A stretch of 64,000 nt of DNA from Magnetovibrio sp. (lineage in GTDB: Bacteria > Pseudomonadota > Alphaproteobacteria > Rhodospirillales > Casp-alpha2), in assembly GCA_002690705.1 (NCBI GenBank), contig NZFO01000016.1, positions 68,135-132,134 of the forward strand, in the 5' to 3' direction. The translations under genes and the position numbers were made by a program. The notes below the pieces were generated by a model. That model was not told where the DNA came from. It ran no database searches and was given only the letters and a program-made list of their open reading frames with translations. How positions within the stretch are numbered: position 1 is the first letter of the stretch; every line of letters begins with the position of its first letter. Shown here one piece after another: positions 30,275 to 40,331 of this stretch.

Positions 30275-31168
30275 TTAAACTTTGTTATTGTTTTTTCTCA
30301 CTCTGTGGAGGGCTTCTCGGCGAAACAAATAAAGCCCCGCCGCCGTAATAATCGCCGCCCCCCATATTGTATTAGACGTAGGCCCCCCCCCCCAAATAGC
30401 AAGATCAAAAAGAAGACCCCATAGTATAGCTGTGTAATTAAAGGGACTAACAACTGAGGCATCAGCAACTTTCAACGCATACGTCATCAAGATTTGTCCA
30501 AAAGCGCCAAAAACGCCGGCAGCAAAAAAGAGTATATAAGTTCCCCAAGGAATTGATTGCCAAATCCATGGCTGGAGTGCCGCTGTCATTATGGTCCCAG
30601 TAACCATGTAATAGAATGCAACTGCATAGGGACTTTCAGTGCGTCCCAGGCTTCGCATCATAAGTATTGTGCCCGCCCAGAGAGCCGTCCCCCCGACAGC
30701 GGCCCATGTAGCAGGCTCAACCGATCCCACTGGATCGATAGTCACAATAACCCCAATAAAACCAGTAACAATTGCCCCCCACCTACGCCACCCTACCTTT
30801 TCCTTTAAAATCATAGCCGCTAAAAGTGCAACAATTACGGGTACCGCCTGCGATATCACCATAACCTCTACGAGAGGCAGCCTAACAAACGAATAGAAAA
30901 AAAGAATATTGCCAATGACGCCACCGAGCGATCTTGCCGCATGTGCCCATGGACGCCTCGTTCTAAGAACACGCCCCCCTCCTGACTTGAGTATGAAGGG
31001 GACAATAACTACCGCCGCAATCAGATTGCGGACAAACGCGACCTGTGCGGGATGATAGTCCGGGCCAATTATTTTAATCGCCGCATTCATAGCCGTTAAG
31101 AACAGAACTGCCGCTGACATCATACCCATACCCAGCAGGGGGTGGGACAAGGACCGATTAGAGCTCAC
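30275..31168 (-). CDS. EamA/RhaT-type DMT transporter
   Basis: This inner-membrane transporter of 297 aa has about ten helices and two EamA repeats; for example, the first repeat carries PDYHPAQVAFVRNLIAA. It is the last gene of a minus-strand block that starts with another DMT transporter at 34503. The codons for IWGGGPT contain a run of 11 G on the coding strand (plus strand C at 30383-30393), a possible slippage site. Substrate is unknown; relatives export amino acids or metabolites, or take up organic acids. Confidence 0.87.
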   Translation of the reverse strand: MSSNRSLSHPLLGMGMMSAAVLFLTAMNAAIKIIGPDYHPAQVAFVRNLIAAVVIVPFILKSGGGRVLRTRRPWAHAARSLGGVIGNILFFYSFVRLPLVEVMVISQAVPVIVALLAAMILKEKVGWRRWGAIVTGFIGVIVTIDPVGSVEPATWAAVGGTALWAGTILMMRSLGRTESPYAVAFYYMVTGTIMTAALQPWIWQSIPWGTYILFFAAGVFGAFGQILMTYALKVADASVVSPFNYTAILWGLLFDLAIWGGGPTSNTIWGAAIITAAGLYLFRREALHRVRKNNNKV

Positions 31169-31184
31169 CGACTTACAAGGACCT

Positions 31185-32387
31185 TTAAAATAGTGCCTGG
31201 CAGGCAGCTTGAATGCGGTGACAAGCCTCTTCTAATTCATCCGTGGAAGCAGCGATAGATAGCCTAAAGTGCGGAGTTAACCCGTAAGCCGCACCGTGCA
31301 CCGCGGCCACGCCTGCGCATTCCATCAAATACAAAACTACATCGCGGTCCGTTTCCATAATGCTGCCAGCCGGGGTTTTCCTGCCAATAAGCTCAGAACA
31401 ATTGGGGTAGGCGTAAAACGCCCCTCCAGGACTTTGACATGTCAATCCTGGTACATCGTTAAGCATGGCAATAACTTTATTGCGACGAACTTGAAAAGCG
31501 GCTGTCCGTTCGCGGACTACATCCAACGAACCTGTTAGGGCAGCAACAGCCGCAGCTTGTGACACAGAGCATGGGTTACCAGTACTCTGATTTTGCAGTT
31601 TCGACATTGTTTTTATCAGGGGTGCCGGACCGCCACAAAAACCAATCCGCCATCCCGTCATAGAATATGCCTTAGAGACCCCATTAATCGTTAATATTCT
31701 ATCCACGAGATCTGGTGCTGCACTAGCCATAGTCGAATAGCTCTGGTCATCATAGATTATATGTTCATAAATATCATCGGACATTACCATAATGCGCTCA
31801 TAGGGTGATATCACATTGGCGAGTGCACTCAACTCCCGGTCAGTGTAGACTCCGCCGGCGGGATTGTTAGGGGAATTCAAGATTACCCATCGAGTTTTTG
31901 GGGTTATTGATTGGGCTAACTGTGTGGGTGTTAACTTGAACTCATTGTCTCCGCGACATTCTATGACAACAGGAACCCCTTCAGCAAACTTCGTCATGTC
32001 AATATACGAAACCCAATAAGGTGCTGAAGTAATCACCTCATCACCCGGTTCAAGCGTACTCATAAGTGCGTTATAAATTATTTGTTTTCCACCATTCGAA
32101 GCCATAACCTGGTCATCGGTGAAGTCGATCCTGTTATCTCGCATGAATTTAAAACGAATTGCGTCACGAAGGGCAACCGTTCCCGTTACAGGCGTGTAGC
32201 GTGTTTCCCCGTTGCGCATCGCAGCTGTCGCCGCTTCAATAATATAGTCCGGAGTTTCAAAGTCGGGCTGGCCCTGGGTTAAAACGATAATATCGTGCCC
32301 CAATGCTGTTAGTTCCCGTGCTCGCTGAGTGGCGGCTGAACTAGCAGAAGTTGTAATGCGACGTGTGCGTTCAGCTGCATGAACCAT
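31185..32387 (-). CDS. Class I/II pyridoxal-phosphate aminotransferase (AspC-like)
   Basis: The 400-aa protein is a fold-type I PLP enzyme. It contains LTQGQPDFETPDYI, NSPNNPAGGVYTDREL and the PLP-Lys motif NGVSKAYSMTGWRIGF, and a substrate-carboxylate Arg in PHFRLSIAAS. This is the aspartate/aromatic aminotransferase subgroup. It sits between a class V aminotransferase (55 bp upstream) and a DMT transporter (16 bp downstream) in one probable operon. It may act on an amino acid moved by the flanking transporters. Confidence 0.9.
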   Translation of the reverse strand: MVHAAERTRRITTSASSAATQRARELTALGHDIIVLTQGQPDFETPDYIIEAATAAMRNGETRYTPVTGTVALRDAIRFKFMRDNRIDFTDDQVMASNGGKQIIYNALMSTLEPGDEVITSAPYWVSYIDMTKFAEGVPVVIECRGDNEFKLTPTQLAQSITPKTRWVILNSPNNPAGGVYTDRELSALANVISPYERIMVMSDDIYEHIIYDDQSYSTMASAAPDLVDRILTINGVSKAYSMTGWRIGFCGGPAPLIKTMSKLQNQSTGNPCSVSQAAAVAALTGSLDVVRERTAAFQVRRNKVIAMLNDVPGLTCQSPGGAFYAYPNCSELIGRKTPAGSIMETDRDVVLYLMECAGVAAVHGAAYGLTPHFRLSIAASTDELEEACHRIQAACQALF

Positions 32388-32442
32388 GATATAAGTTCCT
32401 TCACAAATTATCTAAAAAAGAATTTGCAGTGCATAATGCAGC

Positions 32443-33579
32443 TTACGTTATAGCCTTATCAAGCGCTGCAAACAGCCTCGAAATATCGTCATGTTCGTTG
32501 AATAAATAAGGGCTAATGCGCAGACCCGTTCCACGTTTCGAGATATGAATACCGTCTTTCTGCAATCTTCCAACTAAATCGCCTGAAATCAAACTAGATG
32601 GGGTCATGCCAATAAAATGACCTACTCGATGATCTGGCGGCGGCACCTGCCAACCTCGTTTTTCAGCCTCATTAGCCACGTAATCTGTAATCGGTCTCAG
32701 ATATCCCTGAATTGCATCCGGTGTCCACGCCGTAAGCTGAATGAGAGAGGCTTTCGCCATAGGAAGATGTATTAAATTATTAACTTCTCCCATGTCGTAT
32801 CGCCTCGCCCCAACATGATAGTCTTTTGAGTATCCCATTTTAGACGCTACGGGAGATGGATCTGAGTGATTCCAACGATGAAATTCGAGCGGGGTTCCAG
32901 TTTGTTGGTGAGGCGCCGCATACAGAAATGCAATGGTGTAGGGACACAGTAACCATTTATACGCGGCGCATGCAACAAAATCTGGTTGAATTTTCTGAAC
33001 ATCAAATGACATTGCTCCTGCAGCCTGCGTTGCATCCACGACAAGAGGGACCCCAAGCTCTCTGCACCTAGCGCCGATCGCCACGAGATCCAAGGTGCTA
33101 CCATCCGACCAATGACAAGGTGGAAGTGCCGCTATCCCCACTGTTTGATCTAAAGTTTTGAGGACGGCCTCTGTCCAGTTTCCATCGACTGGTCGCGCAA
33201 CAAATAATAGTTTAGCCTTTGATTCGACGGCTAGTCGGCGCCAAGAGAAGATATTTGATGGAAATTGATCCTGAATTACTACAACTTTCTGACCGCGCGA
33301 TAGGTGAAGGTTACGAGCAGCTGTTTCGATCCCATAAGACGCTGAGTTTACGATTGCGACATCGTCAACTTTAGCACCAATTAGCTCTGCAAACAGTTTT
33401 CTCACTACCTCAGCCTCAACCGAGGGAAGCGCAATATCAAGATCCCACGGATGATACTTCCGCTTCAGGCCCTCTTCGCCAGCAACAAATGCCGCTGTCA
33501 ACAATGGGGAATACGCAGCCGTATTCAAATATGTAATGCCGTCCGCGATATCAAAAAGGTGACGTTGATTACACAGCAT
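32443..33579 (-). CDS. Class V PLP aminotransferase (cysteine desulfurase/isopenicillin-N epimerase-like)
   Basis: The 378-aa protein has the class V pattern: YLNTAAYSPL near the N-terminus, NSASYGIETAARNL, VVDATQAAGAMSFDVQ (Asp contacting PLP) and the Lys site CAAYKWLLCPY. It lacks an obvious catalytic Cys loop for desulfurase activity, so transaminase, lyase or epimerase activity is more likely. It starts 21 bp after the DMT gene at 33601-34503 and is followed by the class I/II aminotransferase. Confidence 0.85.
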   Translation of the reverse strand: MLCNQRHLFDIADGITYLNTAAYSPLLTAAFVAGEEGLKRKYHPWDLDIALPSVEAEVVRKLFAELIGAKVDDVAIVNSASYGIETAARNLHLSRGQKVVVIQDQFPSNIFSWRRLAVESKAKLLFVARPVDGNWTEAVLKTLDQTVGIAALPPCHWSDGSTLDLVAIGARCRELGVPLVVDATQAAGAMSFDVQKIQPDFVACAAYKWLLCPYTIAFLYAAPHQQTGTPLEFHRWNHSDPSPVASKMGYSKDYHVGARRYDMGEVNNLIHLPMAKASLIQLTAWTPDAIQGYLRPITDYVANEAEKRGWQVPPPDHRVGHFIGMTPSSLISGDLVGRLQKDGIHISKRGTGLRISPYLFNEHDDISRLFAALDKAIT

Positions 33580-33600
33580 TATCCGTTTCTATCGCCCGCC

Positions 33601-34503
33601 TTAATTCGCGCTCAAACCAGCATCCCGTTCTCGTATATGTTCTCGGAATGCAATAAACACTACAGCCGCAAAAATCATAACACCACCCAACCAGACAAAG
33701 CTGTCTGGCACTTGATCAAATATCACGAAGCCTAAAGCCGAGATGAAAATAAGACGTAGAAAATCAAACGGCGTAACCACATGAGTTTCTGCCAAACGCA
33801 GAGACTGCGCGAGGGCCAATTGACCAAGTCCACCTAATGCGCCAAGAAATATCAAAATACCAAGTTGCTCCATGTTAGGGGTGACCCAGACATGCAGGGC
33901 GGGTCCGAGCGATAGTGGCGCCATAACTAGGGACATGTAGGCAGTTATGGTAATCGCTGACTCAGTTCGTCCTAATTCTTTAACCATAATCATGCATACA
34001 GCCCAACCCAAGGCAGACATCAAAACCAATATTTGACTATGCCCAATTTCCTCAAAGCCCGGGCGAATTATGACCAAAACTCCTATGAAGCCGAGAAGGA
34101 TAGCGCCCCACCGTCTTAATCCAACAGTCTCATGAAATACGAACACTCCAATGATGGTAGCGTAGATCGGCGCCGTAAAGGACAAAGCCGCGACCTCGGC
34201 CAAATTTCCGATAGATAAAGCCGTAAAAAACGCCATCATACATATCGTATTCAGGACACCCCGGGAGAATAATAACCCAAACCTCTTTGTCCGCAAAGGT
34301 GATAAACCAAGTTTCCAAAACCATGGAAGGAGAACAAAAAGTGCAAATAGATTTCGGAAAAATGCGATCTCAAATGGGTGCAGATCATCAGACACTATAC
34401 GGACGCAAACATGCATACCCGCCATTAACGCGGAATACACAACCATCCAAGCAATACCTGTCAAGTTATCAGTCGAAGCGACAGAGGCAGAAATGGAACT
34501 CAT
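33601..34503 (-). CDS. EamA/RhaT-type DMT transporter
   Basis: This 300-aa membrane protein has about ten helices in two EamA repeats; DLHPFEIAFFRNLFALFVLL is the first-repeat signature. It is the first gene of the four-gene minus-strand block. It resembles the transporter that ends the block (30275-31168) in length and motifs, so the two are likely paralogues. Substrate is unknown. Confidence 0.87.
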   Translation of the reverse strand: MSSISASVASTDNLTGIAWMVVYSALMAGMHVCVRIVSDDLHPFEIAFFRNLFALFVLLPWFWKLGLSPLRTKRFGLLFSRGVLNTICMMAFFTALSIGNLAEVAALSFTAPIYATIIGVFVFHETVGLRRWGAILLGFIGVLVIIRPGFEEIGHSQILVLMSALGWAVCMIMVKELGRTESAITITAYMSLVMAPLSLGPALHVWVTPNMEQLGILIFLGALGGLGQLALAQSLRLAETHVVTPFDFLRLIFISALGFVIFDQVPDSFVWLGGVMIFAAVVFIAFREHIRERDAGLSAN

Positions 34504-34675
34504 AATGAGTTTGGAGTCTACGCTTAGTTAGGAAAATTAAAAGCCTTCCGCTAAAATATTTTGCCTAAAAACCCCCTACAACTGGCGTCACATTTGACAT
34601 TTACTCCACCTTCCCGTAGCTTACTTAGCTCGCGGAACCACACAAATATATAGAACGTGAAGTGAGAAAAGGCTG

Positions 34676-34801
34676 ATGAAAGTTAGAAACTCCCTTAAAT
34701 CTGCCAAAGCCCGAGAAAAAAATTGCCGGGTTGTTCGCCGAAAAGGGCGAGTCTATGTAATTAATAAAAAAAACCCGCGTTTCAAAGCTCGTCAAGGGTA
34801 A
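34676..34801 (+). CDS. rpmJ: 50S ribosomal protein L36
   Basis: This 41-aa gene starts [14 protein letters not shown] and ends [12 protein letters not shown], which matches the alphaproteobacterial L36 almost throughout. It has only one Cys, so it is the zinc-free form. It stands alone between a minus-strand DMT transporter and a plus-strand MFS gene, as rpmJ often does in this class. Confidence 0.93.
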   Translation: MKVRNSLKSAKAREKNCRVVRRKGRVYVINKKNPRFKARQG

Positions 34802-34951
34802 GGTGGGAAGTACACTACGCCGCTTTAGTCAATGAGTAGTATAAAAATACTCTGTTTTCTCCATAGTTGTTCCAGCGAGACATTTTCCTTATTATAGCTT
34901 TGGTGCTCTCTCGCGGAATAGAGCTTTATTGCTATTGGAAACTTAAATCAC

Positions 34952-36178
34952 ATGGATACTGTTGCGAAACCGTACCGACTGCCTATCGCAATTTTGGTTG
35001 CAGGGATTTTCAGCGTATTAATAGGAATGGGTTTACGGGCAAGTATGGGGCTCTTCCTCAAGCCTATGAGCCTAGATCTCGGTTGGGGTCGCGAAGTCTT
35101 TGCGTTTGCGATCGCACTTCAAAATCTTATTTGGGGAATTTTACAGCCCTTTGCCGCTGCTATCGCAGACAAGCATGGTACGGGCCGGGTTGTAGCCGCT
35201 GGGGGGGTCCTCTACGTTACTGGTTTGTACACAATGGCAGAGGTCGCAGACCCGCTTTATTTTCAACTTTCCGCTGGCTTATTGCTTGGGATGGCGCAAT
35301 CTGGTTGCGCTCTTGCGGTAGTATTAGGAGCTGTCGGTAGAGCATTACCCGAGAACCAAAGGGTTTTTGGTCTAGGTCTAGTAACCGCCTGTGGCGCAGC
35401 TGGACAGTTTACCGTTGTTCCCATTGGTCAAATTTTTCTTAATCAATATGGTTGGTCTAGCACTTTTGTTATTCTGGCCATGGCGGCGACGACCATAATC
35501 GGCTGCGCGTATTTTCTTCGAGGTAATCCCAACGACACAGACCTAAGCGGCCGCACTGGGGAATTCACTAGAGATGGCCTAAGTAACACTATACGATTGG
35601 CGACTTCCGACCGAAGCTACTGGTTGTTAGCCGCAGGTTTTTTTGTCTGCGGTTTTCATGTGGCCTTTATTGGCGTGCATATGCCTGCTTTTCTATCCGA
35701 TGCTGGCTTACCTCCCGAATCTGGCGCTTGGTCGCTCGCACTCATTGGGATTTTCAATGTCGTTGGAGCCTTCACAGCAGGTATATTGGGTAATCGATTT
35801 CCAAAAAAATATCTACTGGGCATACTTTATTTGCTTCGTGCCCTAACTATCTTTATTTTCGTTAGCTTACCAATCACCATAGAGACTGTGGCCATATTCT
35901 CTATTGCAATGGGTCTATTATGGCTGAGCACTATTCCTTTGACGTCGGCTTTAGTAGCGGTGATGTTTGGTCCTCGATATATGGGGACATTATTTTCAAT
36001 TGTTTTTTTCAGCCATCAAGTCGGGAGTTTTCTTGGTGTTTGGCTCGGTGGGTATATTTACGATAGTACGGGCAGCTATATGCCAATATGGTGGGCAGGT
36101 ATAATAATCGGGCTGCTCTCCGCTATTCTTCACCTGCCAATTAAAGAACAAGCGGTTCAACAACCAATAAAAGCATAA
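34952..36178 (+). CDS. MFS transporter
   Basis: The 408-aa protein has twelve predicted helices and a major-facilitator loop near SLDLGWGREVFAFAIALQN with ADKHGTGRVVAAGG between helices 2 and 3. Similar proteins are monocarboxylate or oxalate/formate-type carriers. It lies upstream of glycolate oxidase genes on the same strand (110-bp gap), which makes uptake of glycolate or a related 2-hydroxyacid an attractive but unproven role. Confidence 0.85.
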   Translation: MDTVAKPYRLPIAILVAGIFSVLIGMGLRASMGLFLKPMSLDLGWGREVFAFAIALQNLIWGILQPFAAAIADKHGTGRVVAAGGVLYVTGLYTMAEVADPLYFQLSAGLLLGMAQSGCALAVVLGAVGRALPENQRVFGLGLVTACGAAGQFTVVPIGQIFLNQYGWSSTFVILAMAATTIIGCAYFLRGNPNDTDLSGRTGEFTRDGLSNTIRLATSDRSYWLLAAGFFVCGFHVAFIGVHMPAFLSDAGLPPESGAWSLALIGIFNVVGAFTAGILGNRFPKKYLLGILYLLRALTIFIFVSLPITIETVAIFSIAMGLLWLSTIPLTSALVAVMFGPRYMGTLFSIVFFSHQVGSFLGVWLGGYIYDSTGSYMPIWWAGIIIGLLSAILHLPIKEQAVQQPIKA

Positions 36179-36288
36179 CGATCGGATCGTGCTTAGCTGT
36201 AAATGCACACATTAGTTAGAACCATTAGGTTTAAAAAAAGTTTTAAACAATTTGTTTAACGTCCATAAGCACCTCAGGAGCCTGTAAG

Positions 36289-37776
36289 ATGGAAATGCCA
36301 AAACCGGATCAAACCATCATTGATCGACGCTCACAGATAATAAACGACTTGCATAGTATCGTGCCCGGTGAGGGCCTTATTGCCGATGAGGGTGAGTTAA
36401 AGGCTTTCGAGTGCGATGGCCTAATGGCCTACCGACAACTACCTCTAGTTGTAGTGCTTCCGGAAACTACCAAACAAGTTTCTCAAATTATGGCATACTG
36501 CTATAAAAACGATGTGAAAATTGTACCGCGGGGTGCAGGAACGGGTCTCTCAGGCGGAGCCCTGCCACTCGAGGATGCTATTACTTTGGGCCTCAGTAAA
36601 TTCAACAAAATCCTCGAGATAGATTACGATAATCGATGCGTCACAACGCAGCCCGGTGTTACAAATTTAGCTATCACTCAATGTGTTGAAGATCGTGGAT
36701 TTTATTATGCACCGGATCCATCCAGTCAAATTGCATGTTCAATTGGTGGAAATGTTGCCGAAAATTCCGGCGGTGTCCATTGCTTGAAATATGGCCTTAC
36801 GACTAATAATCTGCTAGGAATCGAAATGGTTATGATGAACGGAGAAGTGATTCGCATCGGAGGAAAACACCTAGATCCAAGTTCCTATGATCTGCTTGGA
36901 GTTGTTACGGGGTCAGAGGGCTTGTTGGGTATAATCACGGAGGTAACTGTACGCATACTGCGTAAACCAGAAATAGCCAAAGCGCTCCTTCTTGGGTTTG
37001 AATCGTGCGAATCAGCAGGAGATTGTGTGGCAGCAATAATCGGTGCTGGAATTATCCCGGGCGGGATGGAGATGATGGACACATTTGCTATCCAAGCAGC
37101 AGAGGACTTTGTCAACGCCGGTTATCCTAGAAACGTGGCAGCACTCCTTATTGTTGAATTGGACGGCCCAGCACCAGAAGTTGAGCACCTGATTTCAAAA
37201 GTGGAGCGAATCGCCACAAATAATAACGCCACATACATTAAAGTTAGTGAAGACGAAGAGGAACGATTAAAATTTTGGTCAGGCCGAAAAGCTGCCTTTC
37301 CTGCCGTCGGACGCTTATCACCTGACTATCTGTGTATGGATGGTACTATTCCACGAGGTCAACTCGCTTACGTATTACGCCAGATGTCAATATTGTCACA
37401 AAAATATGGTCTGAGAGTTGCCAACGTTTTCCATGCTGGAGACGGAAACTTACACCCTTTGATTTTGTTTGACGCAAATAACGAGGGCGAAATGGAAGCG
37501 GCTGAAGCTTTGGGCGCAGATATTCTACGCCTGTGCGTACAAGTCGGTGGCGTTCTCACTGGAGAGCATGGTGTAGGTGTAGAAAAGCGGGATCTAATGG
37601 GTGAAATGTTTACAGAGGAAGATCTCAAGCAACAACAGCGTCTTAAGTGCGCTTTCGATCCGGGGCATTTATTGAATCCCGGTAAAGTATATCCAACGCT
37701 GCATCGCTGTGCTGAATTAGGTAAGATGCATGTGCATAAAGGAAGCTTGCCATTCCCGGATATTCCTAGATTTTGA
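36289..37776 (+). CDS. glcD: Glycolate oxidase, FAD subunit GlcD
   Basis: GlcD is the FAD-binding catalytic subunit that oxidises glycolate to glyoxylate. The 495-aa protein has an N-terminal FAD_binding_4 domain with PRGAGTGLSGGALP and a C-terminal FAD-oxidase domain with FHAGDGNLHPL and the conserved TGEHGVGVEKRDLM. It ends before glcE with a 10-bp gap. AGGAG lies 14-18 nt upstream of the ATG at 36289. Confidence 0.93.
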   Translation: MEMPKPDQTIIDRRSQIINDLHSIVPGEGLIADEGELKAFECDGLMAYRQLPLVVVLPETTKQVSQIMAYCYKNDVKIVPRGAGTGLSGGALPLEDAITLGLSKFNKILEIDYDNRCVTTQPGVTNLAITQCVEDRGFYYAPDPSSQIACSIGGNVAENSGGVHCLKYGLTTNNLLGIEMVMMNGEVIRIGGKHLDPSSYDLLGVVTGSEGLLGIITEVTVRILRKPEIAKALLLGFESCESAGDCVAAIIGAGIIPGGMEMMDTFAIQAAEDFVNAGYPRNVAALLIVELDGPAPEVEHLISKVERIATNNNATYIKVSEDEEERLKFWSGRKAAFPAVGRLSPDYLCMDGTIPRGQLAYVLRQMSILSQKYGLRVANVFHAGDGNLHPLILFDANNEGEMEAAEALGADILRLCVQVGGVLTGEHGVGVEKRDLMGEMFTEEDLKQQQRLKCAFDPGHLLNPGKVYPTLHRCAELGKMHVHKGSLPFPDIPRF

Positions 37777-37786
37777 GGTAAAGACT

Positions 37787-39022
37787 ATGGGCGAGATTCT
37801 TAAACCCGGTGATGCAGACGAGGTGCTAGACATCATTCAATGGGCTACCAACAGCGCGGTGGCACTCGATATCCGTGGTGCAGGAACAAAAATCAGATTA
37901 GGCCGCCCAATGAGTGGCTTACCAGTCCTCGATTTATCTGCCCTTAACGCAATTTTGTATTACGAAGCCTCCGAACTAGTTCTCAGTGCAAGCGCGGCAA
38001 CCCCAATTAACCAAATTCAACAAGCATTGGCCGAGAACAATCAGGTAATAGCATTTGAACCACCAGACTTTGGGAAGTTAATGGGAACCCCCTCGGGGGC
38101 CGCAACACTCGCAGGTATTTTATCATGTAATCTTGCGGGTCCTAGACGGATACAAGCTGGCGCAGCACGAGATCATTTTCTAGGATTCAATGCAGTAAGT
38201 GGTCGTGGCGAGACTTTTAAATCTGGAAGTCGAGTGGTTAAAAACGTCACTGGATTCGATCTATCAAAACTAATGGCTGGTTCGTATGGAACTTTAGCCG
38301 TACTCACGGAAGCCACTATAAAAGTTTTGCCAGCGCCTGAAAAAGTTCGAACCGTGCTGATCTGTTGGGCTCAGGATGGCAGCTACGATCATGGTGGCGT
38401 CAAGGCTTTAGGGGATGCAATGGCCAGCCCGCACGAGGTCTCGGGTGCCGCCCACGTACCAGCAGCGTTAGCTCATTTATCTGGTGTGCAATTTATTGCC
38501 GAAACAGGAAGCGCAATTACTGCCGTACGTGTTGAGGGGCCCGGCCCCTCAGTCGAGCATAGATGTCGCGAATTACGACAGTTACTTGGAAGGTACGGAT
38601 CAACTGAAGAATTACATACCACAAATTCAACTATCTTATGGCGAGAAATCCGGGATTTAGACTTCTTTACTCACGACATGAATCGCTTAATTTGGAAACT
38701 TTCCGTCCCACCTTCCGAAGGATCACGCGTCGCCTTAAAAATTCTTGAGGGAAATCCGGGCGACGCACTATACGACTGGGGTGGCGGACTTGTCTGGCTA
38801 GCGATGGAGCCTCGCGAAGACGCGCTAGCCGAAGTCGTACGCTCGTTTGTTCGCGAGGTTGGCGGGCATGCTACCCTATTCCGCGCCCCTGATAAGATGC
38901 GCGCAACAGTGTCCACATTTCACCCACTAGATGGTCCCATGCACTCAATTACAAAGCGGATAAAAGAGGGCTTTGACCCAAACGGGATCCTTAACCCGGG
39001 CCGCATGCACGACGATATATGA
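37787..39022 (+). CDS. glcE: Glycolate oxidase, FAD-binding subunit GlcE
   Basis: GlcE is the second flavin-binding subunit of glycolate oxidase. The start MGEILKPGDADEV is chosen because the frame upstream overlaps glcD and TGAGGT precedes it. The 411-aa protein has the FAD_binding_4 pattern DIRGAGTKIRLGRP, GTPSGAATLAGILSCNLAGP and RVVKNVTGFDLSKLMAGSYG, and it ends with HPLDGPMHSITKRIKEGFDP. Like other GlcE proteins it has a shorter C-terminal part than GlcD. Confidence 0.92.
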   Translation: MGEILKPGDADEVLDIIQWATNSAVALDIRGAGTKIRLGRPMSGLPVLDLSALNAILYYEASELVLSASAATPINQIQQALAENNQVIAFEPPDFGKLMGTPSGAATLAGILSCNLAGPRRIQAGAARDHFLGFNAVSGRGETFKSGSRVVKNVTGFDLSKLMAGSYGTLAVLTEATIKVLPAPEKVRTVLICWAQDGSYDHGGVKALGDAMASPHEVSGAAHVPAALAHLSGVQFIAETGSAITAVRVEGPGPSVEHRCRELRQLLGRYGSTEELHTTNSTILWREIRDLDFFTHDMNRLIWKLSVPPSEGSRVALKILEGNPGDALYDWGGGLVWLAMEPREDALAEVVRSFVREVGGHATLFRAPDKMRATVSTFHPLDGPMHSITKRIKEGFDPNGILNPGRMHDDI

Positions 39023-39029
39023 GGAAGAA

Positions 39030-40331
39030 GTGCAAACTCTTTTCACATCCGAACAGTTGGCTGAGCCCGGTATAAAAATTGCTAATGATATCCTCAGAAA
39101 ATGCGTTCATTGCGGGTTCTGCACTGCCACTTGCCCAACGTATGTTCTCCTCGGCAACGAGTTAGATAGCCCTCGTGGCCGAATCTATCAATATAAAGAA
39201 CTATTAGAAAACGGCCATCCACCGACTGAAAAATTGGTTCGCCATACAGACCGATGCTTGGGCTGCCTATCATGTATGACCACCTGCCCAGCATCCGTAG
39301 ATTATATGCACCTCGTAGATGAGGTTCGAATGCAAGTTGCAAAAACCTATGTACGTCCATTCATGGAACGGATACTCCGTCAATTTTTAGCTCTTGTTCT
39401 CCCATATCCTATGCGCTTTCGGGTTGCCCTTATCTGTGCCCAACTAGCACGTCCGTTTGCTAATTTAATGCCCGGCCGGCTTCACAATTTAATGAAAATG
39501 ACACCAAAAAAAGTGCATCTCTCGCCCGCATCTGATGGCCCCGGGCTGTACCCTGCTGAAGGAAGTCCAAAAAAACGCGTTATTTTGATGACTGGCTGTG
39601 CTCAAAAAGTTCTTCGACCGTCTATCAATGAGGCCACGATCAGGCTTTTAACCCGCCATGGCTGCGATGTTTTGGTAGCTGATGGCGCTGGATGTTGTGG
39701 CGCGCTTGTCCATCATATGGGGCTTCAAAGCAGCGCTCACAAAGCTGCAAAAACAAATATTAAGGTATGGTCAAATTTAGACGTTAGTCGATCGGCTGAC
39801 GCAATCATTATCAACGCATCAGGATGTGGCACTACAGTGAAAGACTACGGGTTTCTTTTAAGTGAGGATGCAGACTGGGCTGAACGCGCCCATATGATCT
39901 CCAAAAAGACACGCGACATTACAGAGTTCATGAGTGATCTAATTTTGAAACCCTCTATTTGTTCTTTAAACGATTTTCCAATCGTGACGTACCATTCAGC
40001 ATGCTCGATGCAGCATGGGCAAAAAATCACAACATTACCAAAAAACTTACTTACGAAAGTAGGTTTTGAGGTTCGCGAACCGAAAGAGAGCCATCTTTGT
40101 TGCGGATCGGCAGGAACTTACAATATTTTGCAACCTGACCTTGCAGACCAATTAAGAACTCGCAAACTTGAAAATATTTACGCCTCGGGTGGAGAAGTAA
40201 TTGCAACGGGTAATATCGGGTGCTTACAACAGCTCACTAGCCGCACTGCAATTACACCGGCATTACCTGTCGTTCACACTGTTGAGCTGTTGGACTGGGC
40301 AACTGGCGGACCAAAGCCACCTGGACTATAA
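39030..40331 (+). CDS. glcF: Glycolate oxidase, iron-sulfur subunit GlcF
   Basis: GlcF carries electrons from the flavin subunits to the quinone pool. The GTG at 39030 follows GAGGAAGA closely and gives 433 aa with the correct N-terminus. Two 4Fe-4S motifs are present, CVHCGFCTATCP and CLGCLSCMTTCP, and two CCG-type domains at CCGALVHHMG and CCGSAGTYNI. Upstream in-frame codons overlap glcE and are less likely. It completes the glcDEF operon. Confidence 0.93.
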   Translation: MQTLFTSEQLAEPGIKIANDILRKCVHCGFCTATCPTYVLLGNELDSPRGRIYQYKELLENGHPPTEKLVRHTDRCLGCLSCMTTCPASVDYMHLVDEVRMQVAKTYVRPFMERILRQFLALVLPYPMRFRVALICAQLARPFANLMPGRLHNLMKMTPKKVHLSPASDGPGLYPAEGSPKKRVILMTGCAQKVLRPSINEATIRLLTRHGCDVLVADGAGCCGALVHHMGLQSSAHKAAKTNIKVWSNLDVSRSADAIIINASGCGTTVKDYGFLLSEDADWAERAHMISKKTRDITEFMSDLILKPSICSLNDFPIVTYHSACSMQHGQKITTLPKNLLTKVGFEVREPKESHLCCGSAGTYNILQPDLADQLRTRKLENIYASGGEVIATGNIGCLQQLTSRTAITPALPVVHTVELLDWATGGPKPPGL

